NCBI GenBank assembly: GCA_030040475.1
Contig: JASHTQ010000033.1
Coordinates: 1-8,653 of the forward strand
Direction: 5' to 3'
Origin: Streptosporangiaceae bacterium
GTDB lineage: Bacteria > Actinomycetota > Actinomycetes > Streptosporangiales > Streptosporangiaceae
Length of the DNA stretch: 8,653 bases
The notes under the pieces were generated by a model that saw only the letters and a program-made list of their open reading frames with translations, did not search any database and was not told where the DNA came from. Position 1 is the stretch's first letter. Each line of letters starts with the position of its first letter. The position numbers and the translations under genes were made by a program. This document shows positions 1 to 5,412 of this stretch, piece after piece.

Positions 1-169
1 GCGGGCCGCACGCGTCGACCAGGCCGTGCCGCTCGATCTCCCCGGCGTCGCCGCCGGCCGAGGGGAAGACCAGCACCGGCCAGCCGAACAGGCCCCAGCG
101 CATCACGGTGACCTGCTGCTGCAGCCGGCCGGAATACCACTGCTCGGAGACCCTGAGGTCATCGGTCAT
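1..169 (-). CDS. Esterase-type alpha/beta hydrolase, N-terminal 56 residues only (runs off left edge)
   Basis: The visible N-terminus begins MTDDLRVSEQWYSGRL and continues through VMRWGLFGWPVLVFPSAGGD to an EIERHGLVDA segment. This matches the opening strands of the putative esterase family (esterase D/Fes-like alpha/beta hydrolases), where a 'RWG-G-PVL-FP(S/T)AGGD' stretch holds the oxyanion-hole loop before the first helix. The Ser nucleophile, acid and His would lie beyond the window, so catalytic competence cannot be judged. The ATG at 169 lies 13 bases after the stop of the upstream Fes-like hydrolase, with only a weak GGGA upstream, so it is probably the last or a later gene of the same operon. 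The family assignment is recognition from a short stretch; the substrate is unknown. Confidence 0.72.
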   Translation of the reverse strand, partial: MTDDLRVSEQWYSGRLQQQVTVMRWGLFGWPVLVFPSAGGDAGEIERHGLVDACGP

Positions 170-182
170 CGCACGCGGTCCC

Positions 183-1355
183 TTATTCGTAGTAAAACTT
201 CTGCTGACCAGGGAAGATCCAGGACAGGCCGGCCTGCAGCCGGTCGCGCCAGTTCTCCCAGCTGTGCCCGTCGCGCGCCTCGACGTAGCGGACGGCCATC
301 CCGGCGCCCTCGAACACCGGGACCATCGACCGGTTCGGCACGATCAGCGGCTCGTAGATGCCGCAGCTGACGAACATCCGGTCGGCGACCCGGCGCGGGG
401 CGGCGCGGTAGGAGTTGACGAACCGCACCACCGGCTCGAACGGCGGGCCGCCGCCGTGGTCGTTGCCGATGTCGGTGAAGACGAACGACCCGGACTGCAC
501 GAGCAGCGACCCGTAGGAGTCCGGGTAGCGGTAGGCGGTGGCCAGCGAGGCGACGGCGCCGAAGCTCGCGCCCATCAGGCACCGGCCGGACGGCTGCCTG
601 GCCAGCGGGAGCTCGGCCTCCAGCCGCGGCAGCAGCTCGGCGGTCAGGTACCTGGCGTGCGCCGCGGAGTTGGCGTACTCGGCCAGCCGGTCGCCCGGGT
701 CCACGAAGGCCGCGACGATCTCGGCGACGTCGAGGCGGTGGATGAGGTTGTCAAGGACGGTCTTGGCCGCCGCGTAGTTCAGGTAGTCCCCGCCGTCGTG
801 CACGATCAGCAGCGGGTAGCGGGCGGTGCGCCGGAACCGGGCAGGCAGGTACAGCGTGAGCCGGGCGTCCCGGCGCAGCGCGCGACTCGGCACGACCATG
901 TCCACCAGCGACCCGGGCCGCGCGTCCGGGTCGGGCACGGCCCAGTCCGGTATCCGGTACCCGGCCGCGTAGCACACCGACGAGCTGCCCACCGGGCTGT
1001 GGGAGAGGCTGGGGTTCAGCGGGTCGTTGATCCGCTCGGACTGCCCGCCGCGCACCACCTGCAGCTGGTATTCCACCCGCGATCCCTCGGGCAGCTCCAG
1101 GACCAGGTGCCACAGGTCGGTGCCGTGCAGCCGGCGCAGCGGGAGGCGATCGGGCAGCCCGAAGATCCGGTGGATGAGGAACACCTCGTCCGCCTCGCCG
1201 CGGTACAGGAATGTGCAGCGGGTGCCCTCGATGATCGGCACCTGGTGCCTGGCCAGGAATCGGTCGACGGTCGCCGCGTCCAGCGGCCTTCGGTCGCGCA
1301 GCCGGTTGATCGCCAGCTTCCTGCTCACGGTGACGGGCGGGCCGACGGCGATCAT
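183..1355 (-). CDS. Enterochelin esterase (Fes)-like alpha/beta hydrolase
   Basis: A 390-residue hydrolase of the Fes/putative-esterase family. Residues about 40-115 look like the beta-sandwich (E-set) domain found N-terminally in Fes: a FLYRGEADEVFL strand, then GTDLWHLVLELPEG and the DPLNP motif at 111-115. The alpha/beta hydrolase domain follows from about 150. The nucleophile is Ser264 in MGASFGA (GxSxG), the likely general base is His364 in DGHSWENWRD, and the acid may be Glu335 in CGIYEPL. There is no signal peptide, so it should be cytoplasmic. I start it at the ATG at 1355 because it forms an ATGA overlap with the stop of the S51-like gene and has a GAGG four bases upstream; a longer reading frame to 1463 would only add arginine-rich antisense translation. 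Fes enzymes cleave ester bonds of siderophores. No siderophore genes are visible here, so an ester or peptide bond in the product of the neighbouring ligase is an equally good guess. Confidence 0.85.
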   Translation of the reverse strand: MIAVGPPVTVSRKLAINRLRDRRPLDAATVDRFLARHQVPIIEGTRCTFLYRGEADEVFLIHRIFGLPDRLPLRRLHGTDLWHLVLELPEGSRVEYQLQVVRGGQSERINDPLNPSLSHSPVGSSSVCYAAGYRIPDWAVPDPDARPGSLVDMVVPSRALRRDARLTLYLPARFRRTARYPLLIVHDGGDYLNYAAAKTVLDNLIHRLDVAEIVAAFVDPGDRLAEYANSAAHARYLTAELLPRLEAELPLARQPSGRCLMGASFGAVASLATAYRYPDSYGSLLVQSGSFVFTDIGNDHGGGPPFEPVVRFVNSYRAAPRRVADRMFVSCGIYEPLIVPNRSMVPVFEGAGMAVRYVEARDGHSWENWRDRLQAGLSWIFPGQQKFYYE

Positions 1356-2290
1356 GCGGCCTCGCTGGCGGCGTGGCCATCTTCGGCGAGGATCCGGGTC
1401 CCCGGCGGCCAGGTGCCGTCCGAGCCCAGGTCGAGGCGGGTGCCATTTTCCAGCAGGACGCACCGGGCCGGGGCGAACCGCCGGGCGAAGACCGCCATCC
1501 GCGGGGCGTCGTCGAGCAGCAGCCTGGCCCTGGCGTGCGGCAGCAGCACCGCGTCGCGGACCAGGCTCAGGCCGCTGGCCCAGACCTCGGGCTGGCCAGG
1601 TCCCTGCGGCGCCCGGTCGTGGAACAGCACGATCCGGTCGGTCAGCGCCATCGCGCCCGCCGACCAGGCGATCACCGGCGTCCCGTTCAGCGTCCCGTTC
1701 AGGGCCGCCGCCACGTTGAACAGGTGCAGCACCTCGGCCAGCACGCCCACGTGCCCGCCCGCGATGACCAGGGCGCCGGCCTGCGTCAGGGCGGCCGTCA
1801 CGGCGGCCCTGTGCTCGGCGATCGCGGGCCGGTCGTGCGGCCGCAGCCGGTCGAAGAACTCAAGCCGGGCCTCGTTGCAGCGGCGCAGGTGAGCCGCGTC
1901 CAGGTCGCGGACCGCGGCCACGGCCGCCGAGACCTCCTCGGCGCGCAGCGCGTCACCGGACTCGTGCCGCTGCAGCGCGTAGACCGCCTGCAGCGCGTGA
2001 TCCAGGCGCAGCAGGTACAGGTCCTGGAGCTCGGCCAGGATGGCGGAAAGGCGACGCTCGCCGGCGGTGTACTCCGGGTCCCGCTCCTGGACGTCCTGCC
2101 AGCGCTGGTAGAGCCGCAGGTTGACGTCCCGCCCGCCGAGGTGACGGCTGAGCTCGGCGTCGTCGCCCTCGCGTTCCTGCCAGCCCGCGGTGACGGTGGC
2201 GGCTTCGAGACCGGCTGGCTGCTCGCCGAGCAGCCGGATCGCCGCGTCGAGGGTGGGCCGGCGCTGCGGGCCAAGCAGGATGACCCTCAC
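1352..2290 (-). CDS. S51 peptidase / class-I amidotransferase-like hydrolase with helical insertion
   Basis: A 312-residue protein with the signature of the peptidase E/cyanophycinase (S51) branch of the class I glutamine-amidotransferase fold. A first strand VRVILLGP is followed much later by LVIAGGHVGVLAEVL (174-188) and the nucleophile elbow IAWSAGAMAL with Ser210. His252 in LLPHAR is a candidate catalytic histidine, and a C-terminal LLENGTRLDL resembles the family's 'dNGtAL' hairpin. Peptidase E is about 230 residues; this protein carries about 120 extra residues (roughly 40-165), rich in Ala, Leu, Arg and Glu and predicted helical, between the first strand and the GGH motif. The GTG start at 2290 overlaps the ATP-grasp stop as GTGA, with no Shine-Dalgarno sequence, which implies translational coupling. 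Family members hydrolyse Asp-containing dipeptides, cyanophycin or related amides. Here it may release or trim what the ligase makes; that is inference. Confidence 0.8.
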   Translation of the reverse strand: MRVILLGPQRRPTLDAAIRLLGEQPAGLEAATVTAGWQEREGDDAELSRHLGGRDVNLRLYQRWQDVQERDPEYTAGERRLSAILAELQDLYLLRLDHALQAVYALQRHESGDALRAEEVSAAVAAVRDLDAAHLRRCNEARLEFFDRLRPHDRPAIAEHRAAVTAALTQAGALVIAGGHVGVLAEVLHLFNVAAALNGTLNGTPVIAWSAGAMALTDRIVLFHDRAPQGPGQPEVWASGLSLVRDAVLLPHARARLLLDDAPRMAVFARRFAPARCVLLENGTRLDLGSDGTWPPGTRILAEDGHAASEAA

Positions 2291-3510
2291 TGGGCGTAGA
2301 CGTGCAGCGTGCGCCCCACGGCGTCGAGCATGCCGTGCAGCACGTCGTAGTCCGGATGGCGCATCCGGACGTACGCGTTGGCCATGTACCCGGCCTCCAC
2401 CGGTTGGGTAGGCGTGCCAGGCGGCGGCAGGTGCGCGTCGATCACCCACTCGCCGAACTGCTGCTGCAGCTCGTCGACGCCGCTGTAGCCGCTGATCGCG
2501 CCGTCCCGCTCCGGGCGCAGCGCGACGATCCCGCTGGCGAACCGCCTCGACGGGTTTTCGCTCGTCCGGCCGTGCACGATCGCGTCGGCCCACTGGCGGT
2601 ACAGGTCGATGTCGTTGCCCGCGGAGTACAGGTCCCAGGCGCCCACGCCGGGCGGCCGGCAGCCGATCTCGGAGAACCGCAGCCCCTTGGGGCCGAAGAA
2701 CCACTCCATGTGCGTCGCGGAGGTGCCGATGCCCAGCGCGCCGATCACCCTTCGACCGATGTCGCGCAGCTCGCCGTACTCCGGCGCGGTGTCGATCCTG
2801 TTGGTGGAGATGAACTCGGGCGATATCCAGCGGGTCCGCATCGCCTCAAGGACGTTCGGGTAGTAGTGCGAGGCGAAGTCGAGCGCGACCTGGCCGTCGA
2901 CCGTGATCGTGTCGTAGAAGCCCTCGTGGCCCTCGACGAACTCCTCGACCGCGACCGAGTCGACGCCCTGGCCGCCGAACACGCCGAGCGCGTCGTCCAG
3001 CTCTTGCGTACCGTCGACGCGGACGGTGCCGGACGCGCCGGCGCCGCTGCGCGGCTTGACGACCAGCGGGTAGCCCACCTGCTCGGCGAACGCGTGCGCC
3101 TCGCTGGGGCTGTTGACCGCGGCCGAGGCTGCCGTGGGCACGCCCACCTCGCGCAGCGCTTCCTTCATCGACGGCTTGTCCCGGCACAGCCAGGCCGTGC
3201 GCACCGAGGTGCCCGGGATCGTGCACGCCTCGCGGACCTGCGCGGCGGCCATGGTGTGCGCCTCGATCGTGGCCTCGAGCCTGTCCACCCACAGCTTGTC
3301 CTGCACCCAGCGGACGGCGCGGGTCAGCGCCTCGACGTCGGTGACCGACGAGATCTGCTCGTAGTGGTGCAGCCAGCCCCTGAGCTGGTCGTCGAACGAG
3401 TCCTTCGGATACTCGCCGATGCCGATCACGGTCGCGCCCGCCTCGGCAAGCGCGCGGGCGAACTGGCGCTGGTTGTTCGGGAAGAACGGCTCGACGAAGA
3501 TCACGTTCAT
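2287..3510 (-). CDS. ATP-grasp carboxylate-amine ligase
   Basis: A 407-residue ATP-grasp enzyme, first gene of the minus-strand operon. An N-terminal Rossmann-like pre-ATP-grasp domain (MNVIFVEPFFPNNQRQ, then ALAEAGATVIGIGEYP) is followed by the ATP-grasp core. Visible motifs are DKPSMKEALREVGVPTA (Lys112), YPLVVKPRSGAGASG (Lys152 and the glycine-rich loop, 148-161), the adenine-binding VEEFVEGHEG (about 188-197), and the metal/phosphate strand MEWFFGPKG followed by SEIGCRPPG with Glu269, Glu281 and Arg285. The 'EIG-RPPG' form, lacking the Asn of biotin carboxylase, resembles L-amino-acid ligases and other carboxylate-amine ligases. Such enzymes join a carboxylate to an amine through an acyl phosphate. 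The ATG at 3510 has no Shine-Dalgarno sequence but lies seven bases after a TACCAT box, suggesting a leaderless message. Neither substrate can be named. A role in primary metabolism is less likely given the peptidase and esterase partners. Confidence 0.88.
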   Translation of the reverse strand: MNVIFVEPFFPNNQRQFARALAEAGATVIGIGEYPKDSFDDQLRGWLHHYEQISSVTDVEALTRAVRWVQDKLWVDRLEATIEAHTMAAAQVREACTIPGTSVRTAWLCRDKPSMKEALREVGVPTAASAAVNSPSEAHAFAEQVGYPLVVKPRSGAGASGTVRVDGTQELDDALGVFGGQGVDSVAVEEFVEGHEGFYDTITVDGQVALDFASHYYPNVLEAMRTRWISPEFISTNRIDTAPEYGELRDIGRRVIGALGIGTSATHMEWFFGPKGLRFSEIGCRPPGVGAWDLYSAGNDIDLYRQWADAIVHGRTSENPSRRFASGIVALRPERDGAISGYSGVDELQQQFGEWVIDAHLPPPGTPTQPVEAGYMANAYVRMRHPDYDVLHGMLDAVGRTLHVYAQ

Positions 3511-3517
3511 GCCTGGA

Positions 3518-3523
3518 ATGGTA
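3518..3523 (-). promoter_or_regulatory. Putative -10 box (TACCAT) of the ATP-grasp operon, leaderless
   Basis: On the minus strand TACCAT fits the actinobacterial TANNNT -10 pattern and ends seven bases before the ATG at 3510. Transcription would therefore begin at or next to the start codon. No good -35 hexamer is seen at the usual distance. The absence of a ribosome binding site supports the leaderless reading. Confidence 0.45.
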
Positions 3524-3573
3524 GACCGGGAAGTGCGGCCCGCGGCGGGTCGCCCGATCCAGGCCCGGTGACC

Positions 3574-3603
3574 TGGACATTCGCCACCGCGCACCGTTAG
3601 TGG
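3574..3603 (+). promoter_or_regulatory. Possible promoter of the WD40 gene
   Basis: TGGACA (3574-3579) differs from the TTGACA -35 consensus at one base. An 18-base gap leads to TAGTGG (3598-3603), a poor -10. The predicted start would fall only a few bases before the ATG at 3616, where there is no well-spaced Shine-Dalgarno sequence. The 105-base region 3511-3615 must hold the promoters for both divergent operons; it also contains a weak CCAGG/CCTGG inverted repeat at 3559-3576. Confidence 0.28.
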
Positions 3604-3615
3604 TCTTATCGGGAC

Positions 3616-4827
3616 ATGGCCTATCGCGCTCGCCGCCGCATCCGGCACTGGCGGCGCGCGGTGACCGGCGGCATCCTCGCCGCGGTCGCGGCCGCCGCGG
3701 TTGGCTGGTCTGGCGCGGCGGAAAGCCTGGCCGCCGACCCGGCCGGCCTGGTGACCGCGATCGGTTCGGCCGGCGCCACGGGGGTGGCGTTCAGCCCGGA
3801 CGGCAGGCTGGTCGCGGCCGGCTACGCCGATGGCACGGTGCGGCTGTGGGACGTGGCCACCGACCAGGTGCACGGCCCGGCCCTGCAGGACGGCTCCGGC
3901 CCGCAGGGCGGCGTCAACGGGGTCGCGTTCAGCCCGGACGGCACGCTGCTCGCCGACGCCGACGCCGACGGCACGATCGAGTTGCGGGACCCGGTCACGG
4001 GCGCGCTGGCCATGTCGCCGCTGCAAGCCGACAGCGGCGTGAACGCGCTGTCGTTCAGCCCGGACGTCGGGGTGCTGGCGGCCGGCTACGGCGACGGCAC
4101 CATCCGGCTATGGAACCTGGCCACCGGGCAGGTTTACGGCCCGGTCCTGCGGGTCGGCTCAGGCCCGCAGGGCGGCGTCAGCGGGGTCGCGTTCAGCCCG
4201 GACGGCAACCTGCTCGCGGCCGGGTACGGCGACGGCACGGTGCGGCTGTGGGACGTGATTACCTATCAGGTCCAGGGTCCGGTCCTGCGGGAAGGCTCCG
4301 GGCCGGCGGGCGGCGCGAAAGCGGTGGCGTTCAGCCCCGACGGCAGCCTGCTCGCGGCCGGCTACGGCGACGGCACGGTGCAGTTGTGGGACGTGGCCAC
4401 CGGCCGGGTCCACGGTGCACCGCTGCAGGCCGGCGGCGGCGTGACCGGGGTCGCGTTCAGCCCCGACGGCACCCTGCTGGCCGGCGGCGACGCGAACGGA
4501 ACCATCGGGCTGTGGGATCCGGCCAACGGCCAGGCCACCCGGTCGCCGCTGCAGGCAGGCAGCGGCGTGACCGGGGTCGCGTTCAGCCCCGACGGTACCC
4601 TGCTGGCCAGCGGCGACGCCAACGGCACGGTCAAGCTGTGGAACACGGCCGGCGACGGGCCCGGCAGCCCTGCCATCGACCGGATCATCTTGCTGGCCGC
4701 CGTGTTCGCCGTGGCCCTTGCGGTAGTAGCAGTGACGATAACCACGCGCGAGATCTGGCGCGCAAGGCCCGGCCGTCCCAACCCCGGGAGGAACTTATGC
4801 AGATCGCGCTCACAGTGGCAATGCTGA
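3616..4827 (+). CDS. Membrane-anchored seven-bladed WD40 beta-propeller protein
   Basis: A 403-residue protein. The arginine-rich start (MAYRARRRIRHWRR) precedes a hydrophobic segment at about 16-31, an N-in signal anchor or signal peptide. Seven WD40-type repeats follow from about residue 55 to 343, each with an FSPDG-like turn (positions 59, 105, 147, 193, 239, 281, 323) and a DGT(V/I)xLW(D/N) end. Seven units make a closed propeller. A second hydrophobic segment (IILLAAVFAVALAVVAVTI, about 357-375) is followed by an Arg-rich tail, so the positive-inside rule puts the propeller outside the membrane. Such propellers are scaffolds for protein binding; no catalytic domain is present. The ATG at 3616 is the first in-frame start after a stop at 3598. 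The last 31 bases overlap the next gene, and the two are probably co-transcribed. The binding partner is unknown. Confidence 0.85.
   Translation: MAYRARRRIRHWRRAVTGGILAAVAAAAVGWSGAAESLAADPAGLVTAIGSAGATGVAFSPDGRLVAAGYADGTVRLWDVATDQVHGPALQDGSGPQGGVNGVAFSPDGTLLADADADGTIELRDPVTGALAMSPLQADSGVNALSFSPDVGVLAAGYGDGTIRLWNLATGQVYGPVLRVGSGPQGGVSGVAFSPDGNLLAAGYGDGTVRLWDVITYQVQGPVLREGSGPAGGAKAVAFSPDGSLLAAGYGDGTVQLWDVATGRVHGAPLQAGGGVTGVAFSPDGTLLAGGDANGTIGLWDPANGQATRSPLQAGSGVTGVAFSPDGTLLASGDANGTVKLWNTAGDGPGSPAIDRIILLAAVFAVALAVVAVTITTREIWRARPGRPNPGRNLCRSRSQWQC
3778..4644 (+). repeat. Seven tandem WD40-coding repeats
   Basis: In-gene tandem repeats spaced 46, 42, 46, 46, 42 and 42 codons apart, measured between FSPDG turns. 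The longer units carry an extra GSGPxGG-type loop. Blades 6 and 7 are nearly identical as DNA: the about 62-base stretches starting at 4438 and 4564 differ at three positions. This points to a recent 126-base duplication or gene conversion. Confidence 0.85.
4786..4793 (+). promoter_or_regulatory. Strong ribosome binding site for the coiled-coil gene
   Basis: GGGAGGAA lies inside the WD40 coding region, with the GGAGG core five bases before the ATG at 4797. It is the best Shine-Dalgarno sequence in the window and fixes the start of the downstream gene, showing that the 31-base overlap is real. Confidence 0.8.
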
Positions 4828-5357
4828 TCGTCGGGATCGCGGTGCTGTACGTGGCGGCCACGTTGAGCATACGGACCAGGCGGACTACCGCTCCGCTCGT
4901 CGATCGTGCGGTCAAGGAAATGTCCGGGGAGATTGCGGCGGCGGCGGACGAGCTACGAGGAGAACTCAAGGCGATCGCGGCCGAGCTGCGGCGAGACAGG
5001 GAGCAGGCGAGGCTGGAGGACAGGAAGATCCAGGGCCGCCTCGATCACGCGGACAGGCAGATTGCCAATATGTCCGAGCGGATCCTGACCGAGTTCGCCG
5101 TGCTCAGGCGCCTCGGCGAGCAGGTCGGCGTACCGCAGGATCCGGTGCCTGGTGTGCCTGGTGTGGCTGGTGTGCCTGCCGAGGCTCCGGGTGCTCCGGG
5201 GGCTCCGGGGGCGCCGCAGGTTCCGCGGCCGGTGGACTGGGCGGCCGCGCCGGTCCTTCCGCCAGCCAGGCCCGGGCCGGAATCCCAGCCCGGGCTGGCG
5301 GATACGGACCCGGACTGGCCTGCGGATCCGGCCCTGAGAAGACCGGGTTCCTGGTGA
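4797..5357 (+). CDS. Small membrane-anchored coiled-coil protein with Pro-rich tail
   Basis: A 186-residue protein I cannot assign to a named family. Residues 3-23 (IALTVAMLIVGIAVLYVAAT) form one transmembrane helix. It is followed by RTRR, so the rest should lie in the cytoplasm. Residues about 33-108 are charged and heptad-like (EMSGEIAAAADELRGELK onward, then IANMSERILTEFAVLRRL) and probably form a coiled coil, hence an oligomer. Residues 113-186 are Pro/Gly/Ala-rich, with PGVPGVAGVP and PGAPGAPGAP tracts, and probably disordered. The start is set by the strong upstream Shine-Dalgarno sequence. Overlap with the WD40 gene suggests the two act together at the membrane, for example with an outside propeller sensing and an inside coiled coil organising; that is inference. 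The tail could also be a cell-pole or wall-associated linker. Confidence 0.78.
   Translation: MQIALTVAMLIVGIAVLYVAATLSIRTRRTTAPLVDRAVKEMSGEIAAAADELRGELKAIAAELRRDREQARLEDRKIQGRLDHADRQIANMSERILTEFAVLRRLGEQVGVPQDPVPGVPGVAGVPAEAPGAPGAPGAPQVPRPVDWAAAPVLPPARPGPESQPGLADTDPDWPADPALRRPGSW
5142..5216 (+). repeat. Collagen-like GxP/PGx tandem coding repeats
   Basis: Two adjacent nine-base repeat series encode Pro116 to Pro140. First come GGTGTGCCT-type units (giving GVP), then, after GCCGAG, GCTCCGGGx units (giving APG). The low-complexity DNA makes length variation by slippage likely. The tract sits in the disordered tail, where length change would be tolerated. Confidence 0.75.
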
Positions 5358-5398
5358 CCGGAGGCAACTCCAGCTGATCACGTCCGCAGGCGTGAAGC

Positions 5399-5404
5399 TA
5401 CCGT
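5399..5404 (+). promoter_or_regulatory. Putative -10 box (TACCGT) of the cyclodeaminase-lyase operon
   Basis: TACCGT fits TANNNT and ends eight bases before the ATG at 5413. No Shine-Dalgarno sequence precedes that ATG, so a leaderless transcript is plausible. A weak -35-like CTGATC lies at 5374-5379. The box also makes the alternative GTG at 5392 unlikely, because that codon would lie upstream of the transcript start. Confidence 0.42.
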
Positions 5405-5412
5405 GTGATCCC

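Noticed and set aside
108..1892. Long plus-strand open frame opposite the Fes-like and S51-like genes
   Set aside because: Its translation is Arg/Pro/Val-rich with no domain, and it spans two well-supported minus-strand genes with clear catalytic motifs. It is a shadow caused by high GC.
183..3510. Siderophore utilisation operon, suggested by the Fes-like hydrolase
   Set aside because: No transporter, iron regulator box or siderophore synthetase is visible, and the ligase and S51-like partners do not fit a standard siderophore release system.
3559..3576. CCAGG/CCTGG inverted repeat in the divergent promoter region as an operator
   Set aside because: Five-base arms with an eight-base gap are expected by chance in DNA this rich in GC.
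2302..3600. 432-codon plus-strand open frame opposite the ATP-grasp gene
   Set aside because: Low-complexity Arg/Val/Asp/His composition typical of antisense translation of a GC-rich gene; no start signal or family motif.
3600..4796. Extension of the coiled-coil gene upstream to 3600, making a 585-residue protein
   Set aside because: That part is a shifted-frame reading of the WD40 repeats, while a strong ribosome site precedes the ATG at 4797.
5351..5373. Hairpin (GGAG-GCAA-CTCC) after the coiled-coil gene as a terminator
   Set aside because: The stem is only four pairs with no T-rich tail, so it is not an intrinsic terminator.
5392..5412. GTG at 5392 as the cyclodeaminase start
   Set aside because: It lies before the presumed -10 box, has no well-placed ribosome site, and adds seven residues with no family similarity.
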